From assembly GCF_945859705.1 (NCBI RefSeq), contig NC_079134.1, forward strand, positions 83,019,061 to 83,083,060: 64,000 nucleotides of DNA. The letters run 5' to 3'. The DNA comes from Episyrphus balteatus (Eukaryota > Arthropoda > Insecta > Diptera > Syrphidae). Positions 44,893 through 56,149 of this stretch are shown in pieces (the stretch's first letter is position 1; every line of letters begins with the position of its first letter). Under the pieces are notes generated by a model. It was not told where the DNA came from and did not search any database. It was given only the letters and a program-made list of their open reading frames with translations. Made by a program: the position numbers and the translations under genes.

Positions 44893-46916
44893 TAGAGTGA
44901 CCGCAAGAAATCGATTTTCGAAATTTGGTCGGGGGAACCCCATAAAATGTTCCGCCTTTGCAGATTTTTAGATAGCCAAAATTTCAGCTCGATTGGATAA
45001 CTCTAAATGGTGCCGACACTCGCTCAAAGTATCAAAAATCTCTGATTTTTCACTGTTTTTCGAAGAAAATTAGCTCTAGCTCCCAAACAGATCGGGTTAT
45101 TTTCACTTTTTATATATTTAATTAAAGGTAGTGTTGCTACACATAATTCAGATGCTTAATTTGTTTAGTTTTACCAAAAAAGAAAAATTTTGTCATCAAT
45201 TTAAATTTTCAGTACTTACCTCAAAAAGAGCTGAAGTGCAAACTCGATTTAAAATGAAACTTTTTTTTAAACTGTTTTATTTAAAAAAACGAAACATTTA
45301 ACAGAATTCTAAGGCTGTGTGTGAATTGCGTTAAATAGTTAACACTGTGTAAAATTTTTGACACTATTGAGGTGAACAAAAAAATTTCAGCTTTATGGCT
45401 TATTGTTTAATATTTTTCTCTGCCTCTTTTCTGCTATGAAACTCCTTTTTAATAAAAAAAAACAAAACAAAACCATCTGCAAAAAAAATATAACTCAAAT
45501 TTAACCAGGTCCCAGAGCCCAATAAATTTTTAACAGCTGAAAATTTTTTATTCACCTCAACAGTGTCAAATATTTTACACTATGTGAACTATTTTACGCA
45601 ATTCACACACGGCCTAGAAAACAAAAAAAATAACATCGTGTTACATTTCTTATACATAATTAATGAAGTAAATACTAAAAAAATTTAATCAACAGATTTA
45701 CAAAGTAGTTTTGGAAGCATCAGGATACAATTTTCGGCACTCACTGACTACTTGAAGTAAATATTGTTTTTGTTCCTCATCTTTAGTTAAAAGGTTATTA
45801 AAATCCGTTATTAATTTGACTCCTCTTTCTGTCATGTCATTTACGACTTTAAATGATTGCACTTTTTTAAAGCCTTCTTTAAAATGCGGGTTTTCGGGCC
45901 AAAGATTTGGAGGTTCTTTGAGAAAACTTGTGTCTATTTTCAATCGGCTGAAAAAGTTCAATGTTTCTTTGTTTACAATATTTTTTAACCCTGCTGTGAC
46001 AAATTGTTCATCTTCATGTGTCTGTAGCTTTGGATTTACTATTCTGTTGGTTTCCGTTTCACTGGTTTTCAAAATTATGTTGGCCGTTTCTAATTTTGTT
46101 CGCCATCTGGTAAAGTTAGGTCAAAGAACGCCAGACCTGCCTGCTCTGAACTCAAATACCATAAATGGTTTGAATTTAGCAAGAGCCTTCTCTGAAATAT
46201 CTTTGTCTATCTTGCGGTATTCAATGCAATTACGCAAAAGATCAAGATCTTGTTTAGGAGCCAGATAAGCTCTTGGGGCATTAAACCAAGCAAAAGTTTT
46301 TTCTTGTTGAATGTAAGTTTGATTTTGAAACTACAAAGTCAATTGAATTTTGCCCTAGTGCTTCTATTGTAGCTATAATTATGCGAGAAGCATTTCTATC
46401 AGATGCCTTACATCGATCCAATAACAAAGAAAGTTTCATTGTTAAAAGCTCTTTCACCCCACGACTATACCTCATACTTTTGCTACCCGAGGACCCAGAG
46501 ATAGAGGAACATCCATTCTATCCCTATCCGCAGAATAAAACAGTTAAAAAAAAGTTTAATTTTAAATCGAGTTTGCACTTCAGCTCTTTTTGTGGTAAGT
46601 ACTGAAAATTTAAATTGATGACAATATTTTTCTTTTTTAGTAAAACTAAACAAATTAAGCATCTGAATTATGTGTAACAACACTACCTTTAATTAAATAT
46701 ATAAAAAGTGAAAATAACCCGATCTGTTTGGGAGCTAGAGCTAATTTTCTTCGAAAAACAGTGAAAAAACAGAGATTTTTGATACTTTGAGCGAGTGTCG
46801 GCACCATTTAGAGTTATCCAATCGAGCTGAAATTTTGGCTATCTAAAAATCAGCAAAGGCGGAACATTTTATTTTTTCGACAAAAAATTTTTTCTATGGG
46901 AGTTGCGGTCACTCTA
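44893..46916 (-). mobile_element. Element T, 2-kb transposon with about 380-bp inverted repeats
   Basis: TAGAGTGACCGCAA (44893) and TTGCGGTCACTCTA (46916) are inverted ends; the similarity continues inward to about 45275 on the left and 46545 on the right. Exact 8-bp duplication ATATTCAT at 44885-44892 and 46917-46924. It encodes the broken protein described next. The 8-bp duplication would fit hAT or P superfamilies, but the protein matches neither by eye. Confidence 0.8.
45698..46480 (-). pseudogene. Transposon-associated protein of element T, broken
   Basis: N-terminal piece 46475-46281: LLDRCKASDRNASRIIIATIE, then NSIDFVVSKSNL. Middle 46280-46075 is readable only across frames with a stop. 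C-terminal piece 46072-45698: NPHFKEGFKKVQSFKVVNDM followed by ERGVKLITDFNNLLTKDEEQ and a stop at 45698-45700. I recognise this as a recurrent, usually uncharacterised, arthropod protein family linked to transposons, but cannot assign it to a named transposase superfamily, and no DDE triad is visible. It occupies the spacer between the long inverted repeats of element T, consistent with a transposase role. Confidence 0.5.
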
Positions 46917-47130
46917 ATATTCATGTTCTCATCAAACCAATCGGTGGTCCATGTTCGTATTTTACAAATTATTGGATTTTTCAGCTTAAGCCACAGTTAC
47001 TATTTTTCGCCATTTTAACCCTCCTTCAAGAAATATAAAGTTATTTAGAAACAAAAAGCTTATCCAACTTGCAGATGAACAAATGGAAATGGAGGTGGAT
47101 GATCGTTCGCATCCTTTTATAGAATAAAAA

Positions 47131-47924
47131 GCACGACTGGGTCGCACGAACTTGCTCTTAGAGTTCAAGTTGCTTAAATTTTTAAGACTTTTTATATAGA
47201 AATTTGGATTATATGGGTACAGAAAAAAAAATAAAATTCGTTTTTTAAAAAAATAATATAAAATCTGAAACCAAATTGCCCTCCAAAACAAGTATGCAGT
47301 TTTGATTGATATATTAAGATGAATTTAAAAAAAAAAATTTCAAAATCGTTAGAGCCGTTTTTTAAAAAACTAGTTTTTTATAAATCATTTTTTGGAAAAA
47401 AAGTTTTAAAATAAAATTGGTATGCTATTTTGTAGAAATCACTGATAAACATCTAAACTCAAAGTTTCAAAAAAATTCAAAATTTCGAAAATTTGATTTT
47501 TCAAAAAAAAATTTTCAAATTTTTTTTAAAAATCCAAAAATTATTTTTTTCAAAATTTTATTTTTGGCTTATATTAAAATTATATAAATACTTCTTCACA
47601 AAAAATTTCGTTGAAATCGAATTAGCAGTTTCGGAGATAATCGGATTTGAAAAAAAACGGTTCTATGGCAGGTGCCGTTAATAATGATTTTCAAAAAAAA
47701 AAATTTTCATTAGAAGATAGACCTTGTCTTAAAACTAACATTTGAATTTTTTAAACAAAATCGTTGGAGCCGTTTTTGATTTTACTAAAATCGGTATATG
47801 ACAAGTACCGTTATTTTTGGTCTAAAAAAATTAATTCCAAAAACCCCTCTGGAGAGTCGCCAAATAGTGCTACATACCAAGTTTGACATCAATCGGTCCA
47901 TCCGTTTAGGCTGTAGCTCCTTAT

Positions 47925-47962
<38 letters not shown>

Positions 47963-49103
47963 TGACAGACTGACAGACTGACAGACTGACAGACTGACAG
48001 ACTGACAGACTGACAGACTGACAGACTGACAGACTGACAGACTGACAGACTGACAGACTGACAGACTGACAGACTGACAGACTGACAGACTGACAGACTG
48101 ACAGACTGACAGACTGACAGACTGACAGACTGACAGACTGACAGACTGACAGACTGACAGACTGACAGACTGACAGACTGACAGACTGACAGACTGACAG
48201 ACTGACAGACTGACAGACTGACAGACTGACAGACTGACAGACTGACAGACTGACAGACTGACAGACTGACAGACTGACAGACTGACAGACTGACAGACTG
48301 ACAGACTGACAGACTGACAGACTGACAGACTGACAGACTGACAGACTGACAGACTGACAGACTGACAGACTGACAGACTGACAGACTGACAGACTGACAG
48401 ACTGACAGACTGACAGACTGACAGACTGACAGACTGACAGACTGACAGACTGACAGACTGACAGACTGACAGACTGACAGACTGACAGACTGACAGACTG
48501 ACAGACTGACAGACTGACAGACTGACAGACTGACAGACTGACAGACTGACAGACTGACAGACTGACAGACTGACAGACTGACAGACTGACAGACTGACAG
48601 ACTGACAGACTGACAGACTGACAGACTGACAGACTGACAGACTGACAGACTGACAGACTGACAGACTGACAGACTGACAGACTGACAGACTGACAGACTG
48701 ACAGACTGACAGACTGACAGACTGACAGACTGACAGACTGACAGACTGACAGACTGACAGACTGACAGACTGACAGACTGACAGACTGACAGACTGACAG
48801 ACTGACAGACTGACAGACTGACAGACTGACAGACTGACAGACTGACAGACTGACAGACTGACAGACTGACAGACTGACAGACTGACAGACTGACAGACTG
48901 ACAGACTGACAGACTGACAGACTGACAGACTGACAGACTGACAGACTGACAGACAGACGGACTTCCGGGACCCACTTTTTTGGCATTCTCTACCATCGTA
49001 ATGTAAAGGAAAAATGTTATCTCAACTTTTTTGTTTTGTACGAATGCATAACTTGATATATAGTACCTACATATATCGCAAGTAATGATATATAGTGCCT
49101 ATA
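47131..49103. mobile_element. Element G, long copy with octamer satellite
   Basis: Starts GCACGACTGGGTCGCACG like the copy at 38351 and ends near CGCAAGT (49103); A-runs flank both sides. Shared landmarks are ATCGGTCCATCCGTTTAGGC, TGTAGCTCCTTATACAG, then the satellite, then CCACTTTTTTGGCATTCTC. Its section 47400-47700 is also similar to 53440-53745 in the right subterminal region of Transib A, in inverted orientation. Confidence 0.6.
47926..48958. repeat. Perfect 8-bp satellite, about 125 units
   Basis: A short GACA tetramer run (47926-47961) turns into CTGACAGA repeated without visible error for about 1 kb, ending at CAGACAGACGGAC. Because 8 and 3 are coprime and the minus strand has no stop in the 24-bp super-period, two open frames of 403 and 365 codons appear there; they are artefacts. 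The tetramer start suggests the octamer arose from a GACA run by one substitution and slippage. Confidence 0.95.
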
Positions 49104-49604
49104 TCGCAAGTAAAAAATGTTATCCAAAGCTGGTATCCCACTATGGGGAGACAATGGCAGTTTTTCGTTCAGTTGACGAGAAGCTTCAACAAAAACAGGT
49201 ATTGCCAATTATAAAAAAAACACGTTCGTAAAAATGCCACCTTTGTCCGTTAGCAGACGACAGGAAATCGAGATCAACTTGCAATGTTTGTGAAAAAAAA
49301 ACACTTGTCATCGCCACATCAATACAGTTTATACTAAATTTCTCCCAGAGCTTCGATCTATACCAGAATAAGTATACGCATCGCAATAGGTATTAATTAT
49401 AATTTACTTATAATTCATGAAAAATAAAATAAACACTAAATAAAATTCATTTATTTCACATTTTGATCGTTGGGGTGTAACACACCCCAGGCAAGTGTGG
49501 ACGACCTTTTTTCACAAGAAATTTCCAAAAAATCAAGTTGAAGCTCTTTGATAAAATAGAGAAGAAAACTATTTAGAAAAAAGAATATTGTTCACTGATT
49601 CTCT
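49104..49604 (+). pseudogene. piggyBac transposase C-terminal remnant and flank
   Basis: The plus frame near 49228-49330 reads KCHLCPLADDRKSRSTCNVC followed by EKKTLV, matching the cysteine-rich C-terminal zinc-binding segment of piggyBac transposases (C-x2-C ... C-x2-C), with upstream AGIPLWGDNGSFS on a neighbouring frame. The catalytic region is missing. A palindromic subterminal word GGGGTGTAACACACCCC follows at 49471. A small acidic piece, LADEQMEMEVDD, near 47066-47115 may be part of the N-terminus. Located in the correct orientation within the TTAA-flanked element. Confidence 0.5.
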
Positions 49605-49926
49605 ATACCAAGTAGAGCTGTAGCAAATCATATGTATTCGTTACTAAAATGCGGGTATTTGCTTCAGTAACGAGTCGAAACATACGAGATACGAAATACC
49701 AAATCATCCGATATATGAGATAAGAAACGAAGTGATACACTCAATTTTTCGCATTTAGCATCTCGTACCGATATAGTTACCGTTGTCCTGGAGTTTACTT
49801 TTGTCTCGTTAAAAACAGTAATGCCAAGGTATCGTTGTGTTATCGATAATATATAATTTATACAGAAATATCAAAAGAGACGTTTTTGGTTTTTTTTCTC
49901 TATGTGGCCGAAATATACCCACGCCG

Positions 49927-52900
49927 CACTGTTGTCCAAAATGACTTATCTCGTTGCAAAAATCATAACTTTTGAACGGATTGAGTTAGCGGTACAATTT
50001 TTTTTTTTTATTTGAAGGAAATTTCTAGGGCTGTTATACCAATGAATTTCAATAAAATTATTTCACAGGGTGTTTCGGAATCATCGGCCAAAAACAGATT
50101 TTCTTAAAAAACGGAATTTACAGAAAAAACAATTGAAGTTAAACTTTAAAAATTGTCTTTAATTTTGGAAATTTTGGTAAAAACAAAATGATGACCCCCT
50201 AAGTGTTTATAGGGTGTTCTAAAATAAAATTCATCACAACAGTGGATGCTAAAATTTGGCAAAGAATTTTTTTTTTTGCTTTAATCGGTTAATAATAATG
50301 GTTTATACATTTTTAAGTGACATATTTTATGTGAAACAGTAAAGGGAAAAAAAAAACTTACCAAAAAATTTAAAAAAAAATCAAGTATAATTGAAAACAT
50401 ATGTATAGGTATAAATGTATAAAATAAAAATATATACATAAAATATCTTAAACAATAATTATAAATTTTCAGTAAAAAGTTCACTGCCATCATCATCACT
50501 TTTAATATTTAATAGACTAATTAGCTCTGGACAGTAGTTTTTTTTAAGCTCTTTGTGGGATCTGGCGTGTCTTAAAGATGAAACAAGTGGATCTGATGAT
50601 ATGGATAGCATATTAAATAAATCTTCATTTTGTCGTTTCCTTGAAACCTTGCAAGTATTAGAGTATCGATATCGCTTGTAATCTTTATTCCTTGCTTCCT
50701 GTGCTTCCTCTGAAAGTTCCCCTATTGGTAGAACTTGATGGCTAATTAGTTCTCCACCGTGGTCCAGAATCTTGTGAAGTGTTGGGGTCAAGATTTTGTG
50801 ACTATATTTGGATTTTAAAAGATCCGAAGTGCTTTTTGTATACTCGTTAAATTTATCTATATTTATAGATTCCATAGATGATAGTGCATTCAAAATCACT
50901 TGCAGTTTCTTCAAAAGTTCTTCGTCTACACGGGTTATAGCTGATGTAACTCCTGGATTTTCGAAAAATCTTCTTGAAGTGTTTCCATCATTTGTATTAC
51001 CGAATCCTTGTTTTGGGGTATCAATAATTAACCCAAGCTGCTCCCTAAATTCCTTTTGTATCTCCAGTTTTCTTCTTTTTTCGGCTTCCTTCTTGTCGGT
51101 GGCCTCGTTTTCTTGGTTAAGTCCATATGCTAGTTTAAGTACAAAGTCCATGCATCTTATTCTAGCGTGTAAAGGCGAAATTCCAAACTCGTAGTTTCTT
51201 TCATCTGCTTCAGCTAAATCGACTGCTTCTTTTTGAAAATTTTTTTGGGTTCTTTTGCAGATTGGACATGATAGTGTAGATTTCGTGCTTGTTAGTTCAT
51301 TCAAAACTTTTCCATCTATCATAGTCAGAAAGAATTCATGTCGAACCATCACATTTTTTTCTTCATTAATTGTGATTACAGTTGGTGCTAGATTTTTAAT
51401 TTGGTTCCTTATATTGCTGACAGTTGTCTGAATAATATCGCTGGACTCCTTGGCGTATTTAAACATTATCGGTCTGCAAAAGTGAACAGATGACGGCCTT
51501 GGATTCTTCCAATGTTCGTTTAAATCACCTTTTAGACGAAGTGGAACTAGTGATGCCATAAACATGTTCGCGTCAGATACTACATCACCATCTTCTGAAA
51601 CTATTCTTTGTTTGTATGCACTTTGCCCAGAAGATCCATCGCATCCCCATTTACTTAACAAATTTAATTGTGTTGGTAGTATTTGTAGTTCCCTGTTGTC
51701 TAGGCTGTTTATTATCCTCTTTGCTGTATGGTCCACCAAATCTTGAAGATTCACTTCAACAGAAGTTTCTGTTATTATAAGGTTTGATGGAGTGGCCTCT
51801 ATCTTAGCTTCCATTAACACATTATAACTTGGAAATACGTCAACGTTATGGCTTCGCAATGATTTTCTCATCAATTTGTATTTTTCCTTAGAGAGTCCCA
51901 TATCCAAGAACAAGGCAAGTGCAGTCGGACCATCATATTTTATTGGATCCCTTTGAGGTGTAGGAATACTCGCTTTAATCCGCTGCACTCTTAATGGGCT
52001 AGCACTCAGAACTGCTTTTGTGATGTCCGCTTTTGCCTTGTTACTATCCTTGTTATATTTCATACTTAGAGCTATTGACACATTTTCCGTCGAAATATTG
52101 CTCGTAGTTTCGAGTAGTTTCCTCCTTTTGGTGTATTCCGAACATGCCTGTAAGGATTTCGAAGGCCTTCCTCTTGATGTACTTGGCACGTCACTGTCTT
52201 CAATTTCATCCTCTTGTATAGTAAATGTTCTGTTCAAAAATTCTTCATTTTTAGTGAGAAATCTTTCATTGTCTACTACTTTGTATCCATTTTTGCTTAA
52301 ATATCGCATATAACTTTTGAAGTTTCTTTTTAGTTTCTTCATTAACACTAATTTCTGAGTATTGATTCTGAAACAATTGCACAAATTCTTCAGAATTCGA
52401 AGCATTGTGAAAATGTTCCAAAAAGACTTTGTTTAAAATATTCATATTCAAATTTAATTAACACGATCCGGTCTTTAGTCAAACGTTTTGAAAACTAATG
52501 AAGTTTATCCATAGTCAGAGTTAATATAACAGTAAAACATGCACATGCACAAGGATTATTTTACAGATAAAATTTTATCTACCCAAAATACATTACTTAT
52601 TAGCTCTTTTATTGGGTTAGTGAGAGAACTTACTATTTCTCTCTACCTGTTTTATTGGACCATAAAATAAGGATCTATAATTAAACATATCCTTCAACCC
52701 TTAATATAATTAGTAGGTAATAAAAAAATTAATCTCTTACTTTTGGGAAGAACCTAGCTTAAGATTTATAATAGGTATTCCTTTTGGCTTAGTAATAGCA
52801 GGAATCTACTTAAATAGGAAAATGAAAGTAGCAGATTATAAAAATTGGTAGATATGGTAAAAAATTTTGCAGAAACTATATCAATTTATATTCGTAATAA

Positions 52901-53917
52901 AATCCAAAATAATTTTTTTTTTTTTCTTAGCCTTTTAAATTAAAAATTAAAATTTCATCCGTTGCTGGTTTTTACAAGTATCATACAATGTGTGGCTTTT
53001 TCGACAACCTTATGAATGACTTTTTTATTCATTATTACTATCATTATAAGAATAAAGTAAGAAAACGTTATGTTTACGACGCATTCTTCGAAAAAAACTG
53101 ACATCAAAGTCAAAAATTATCACGGACAAGAACAACGGACATCAATCAAAAAATAATATCTGACCAATAACAAAAGATAAAAGAAAATTGTAAACGCAGT
53201 TACAATGAATAATATTTCTTCTAAAAATTAAAACCTTAAAATCGTTGTTGGCATTACTATTAACAGAGAACTAAGCGTTTACGTGGGTCAAGGTATGCCA
53301 AAGTAAGCGTTTTTTCAAGCCTTTTTTTTTCAAAGTACAAAATCTCGGCAGTGCGCAAGCATGCGCAGCTAAATATTTTTATTTTGGATCAACAATTGGT
53401 TGGTACACATACACTATTCGGCTTAATGGATGGAACCGAATGGATTTTTAACGGTACCTGCCATAAAACCGTTTTTTTTCAAATCCGATATTCTCCGAAA
53501 CGGCTTATTCGATTTCAACGAAACTTTTTGTGAAGAAGCACTTATATAACTCAAATATAAGCCAAAAATAAAATTTAAAAAAAAATAAATTTTGGATTTT
53601 TAAAAAAAGTTTGAAATTTTTTTTTGAAAAATTAAATTTTCGAAAACGGGTCATTGTATTTTTTTGAAATTTTGTTTTTAAATGTGGATTAGTGATTTCT
53701 ACAAAATGGCATACCAATTTTAATTTTAACTTTTTTTTTAAAGAAAATCTGTTTTTGGCCGATGATTCCGAAACACCCTGTGAAATAATTTTATTGAAAT
53801 TCATTGGTATAACAGCCCTAGAAATTTCCTTCAAATAAAAAAAAAATTGTACCGCTAACTCAATCCGTTCAAAAGTTATGATTTTTGCAACGAGATAAGT
53901 CATTTTGGACAACAGTG
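49927..53917 (-). mobile_element. Transib A: nearly complete RAG1-like transposon
   Basis: Inverted ends of about 170-180 bp (49927-50105 and 53740-53917) begin CACTGTTGTCC, with 5-bp duplication CGCCG on both sides (49922-49926, 53918-53922). From each end: heptamer CACTGTT, 22-nt spacer, nonamer-like GCAAAAATC (49956-49964). This is the Transib/RSS layout, heptamer, about 23-nt spacer, A-rich nonamer ending in TC. GC-rich 5-bp duplications are also typical of Transib. It encodes the transposase below. Subterminal DNA at 53440-53745 resembles element G. Confidence 0.85.
50459..52451 (-). CDS. Transib transposase (RAG1-like DDE recombinase), one frameshift
   Basis: The main frame 52405-50459 has 648 codons. 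Numbered from its first Met, key sites are D256 in KWGCDGSSGQ, D364 in TMIDGK, CPIC zinc pair at C380/C383, H544 and H549 in LHKILDH, and the last acidic residue in LPIGELSEEAQEARNKD (E570 the likeliest). D-to-D spacing is 108 residues, as between D600 and D708 of RAG1, and the zinc pair and HxxxxH follow in the same order as in RAG1. The first 21 residues are probably out of frame: an upstream frame from ATG 52451 (MNILNKVFLEHFHNASNSEE) flows into the main frame if one base is corrected in the A-run near 52326-52340. The rest has no stop. The predicted role is to cut at the CAC ends of the same element. It is the most intact gene in the window, possibly recently active. Confidence 0.85.
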
Positions 53918-54704
53918 CGCCGCGCCGCACAGTGGGACGAATGTATGGAAAAATCGGCATTTCTAATATCTTGTGTTTTAGTGACTGAAACTACGCAAAG
54001 TTGCATTAAGACGTCTATTTACACCTAAATCTATGAATTAAACATGAAAACCAGATAAATGGAAACGTTTTAGCCAGGAAATTCATTTTTATTTAATTAA
54101 AAGAGTTGAGCAGCGAACTTTTTTTTTTAGGATTTTCTTTTTATTATTATTTTTTCTTTTCTTTTAAATAATTTTAATTTATGTAAAATAGAACTAATAA
54201 TAGTATAGATAAAACACTTTAATTTGAATATTAAAACAAATAATAAAATAAAAAAATAAAGAAACAAAACTTTTTATTCATTGTCGATTTCGGAGGTATA
54301 ACTTAAGTCGTCCGGGTTAAATTCTAGGGGAAAACTAATATCTATATAATTTTTTGATGAATATTGGTATATATCTCGATCATAATTTGATATATGTGAA
54401 CTTTTTGACCGGAGATTCGACAACTGCTAAGAATTTTTGCATTTTTATAGAATTTGATCCCATCATTTTTGATTAAAATGGTAAAATGTTATAAATAATA
54501 TTGGTTTAAAGAGCATTTTTTTGTTTTAAATTGATGTTATCACTTACGCAATCATGTATAGCTTTAGTTATATTCAGATTAGAATTCAGGCATTATTCCT
54601 TAGCGCTCATGAACCGATTGAGTCTTCTAGAAGACTGCTCCATCTTCTACTTTACTTTGAGGTAATAAAATTTAGTTACTTCCTGCATTTGAGCTTCTAC
54701 ATCT

Positions 54705-56149
54705 CAGTGGCGTAGCTACCGCTGTATCAGCTGTATCCATGTAACAGGGCCCCCGAGATATAGGGGCCCCCGAAATATTGAGTATTAAACATTTTCTGAT
54801 AATGATAACCATTTTTTGTACATAAGCCTTTGGGATAGTTTTTTTTCCTTTGTATCTAGAACAACGAAACGAATGTAAAAATGTTAGTATCGATTTTTGT
54901 GTTTGAAAATATATGTAGATCTTGTTTCCAAAGTCCTTCAACAAAATGACGTAAACACTTAGGGCCAGTTGTACAAATACCTACTTAATCCGTAGTTCAG
55001 CATTTTGTATCTTCTGAAATCGGTGGTAAAGTTGCTGTTTAGCACTTTTCAAGGCTTTCAAAAATAAAAGCAGGAAAATAACGAAACGCTTTTTTGATGA
55101 GTTGGCAGAAGTAATTAAGTAAGAATTTAAAATCCGGAATCGTGCTTTGAACTCAACGTTTACAAATGCCGCCTGGGATATTTCAATGGGTTTAATTCAA
55201 CAAGGATTTTAGAGCCTTCATGGTTCATGGTCTGAATAGTATCAAATCATGTAATGAAACAAGAATAAACAAAACTGGTAGAAAAGTAGAATAAATACTC
55301 TCCAGTTGTTTCTACGAGGAACTAGTTGCTTTAAAAATGTGCTTAAAATTATTCCATTAAAGAACTTGCTAAATTATTACGTCCCTTAATTTGGTGGATC
55401 CTTTGTGGCGGAATCAACGAAAAACTAATCTCGGATATTGAAGCTAGTTAATTGCTAATTTCTTGTGCAAAAATCAATCTGTTTCAATTTTAAGTTTAAA
55501 AGTTTAAAAAGTGCACTTCCAGTTTGCTCGGCCAGTGGAAAATTTTTTTAAAATAGGTACCTGTTGTTTTTACCGACTTCCAAAAAGGAGGAGGTATTCA
55601 ATTCGTCTGTATTTTTTTTTTTTTTTTTTTTTATGTTTGTTACCGCATAACTTTGGACAGAGTGAATCAATTTTGATAATTCTTTTTGTATTGGAAACCT
55701 AGTGGCTGCAATATGGTCCCATTTCAATTTCGTTCAGTTTAAGCCATAGGAACTATTAGAAAAACCATAAAACCCCGTTTTGAATCATGGAAGTCGGTTT
55801 TGTTTTTTTTGATAAAATTGATTATTATTATTTTTTTTTTTTTGTTAATTATAGCTTTTACGGTGCAAATTCACATTTTGTAAGTAGATCAACTCTTTTT
55901 GAAATATTTAAGGTTTTATAAATAAGTGAAAATAATCAAGCTACAAAATTGAGGTTTAAGCATTCCATTTGGGTCTGGGTAACTTTAAATTTCTGCTAAA
56001 CAGCCCGGAAAACTATACAAAAATAGGTTTGAAAATTTTCCCTTTTTGAGCCAATGTTAAGGCTTAGGGCTGTGTCCAAGTCTAGGAGATGGAGGGGGCC
56101 CCCAAAAAAATTTGGATACGGGGCCCCCAAAGGGCTTGCTACGCCACTG
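54705..56149. mobile_element. hAT-2, 1445-bp non-autonomous element
   Basis: Ends CAGTGGCGTAGC (54705) and GCTACGCCACTG (56149); exact 8-bp duplication CTACATCT at 54697-54704 and 56150-56157. Subterminal GGGGCCCCC words appear at both ends (54748, 54764; 56095-56125). It carries a nested repeat at 55572-55800. No transposase or recognisable gene; the open frames at 55511-55702 and 56054-56248 cross repeat borders. Confidence 0.9.
55572..55800. repeat. Dispersed repeat bounded by ACCGACTTCCA
   Basis: ACCGACTTCCAAAAAGGAGG (55572) and TGGAAGTCGGTTTT (55788-55801) are inverted ends of a 230-bp unit with a long T-run. I recognise this sequence type as a widespread insect repeat; its class is not certain. 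It lies within hAT-2. Confidence 0.6.

Noticed and set aside
45816..46268. 150-codon plus-strand frame in element T
   Set aside because: It is antisense to the conserved minus-strand protein and is not itself recognisable.
47926..48958. CRISPR array
   Set aside because: Units are contiguous with no spacers, in a eukaryotic context.
47785..48996. Open frames of 403 and 365 codons on the minus strand
   Set aside because: They translate the CTGACAGA octamer array (SVCQSVSL repeats); the repeat lacks stops in all minus frames, so the openness has no coding meaning.
50808..51194. 128-codon plus-strand frame
   Set aside because: It is antisense to the transposase gene and has no family resemblance; a shadow frame.
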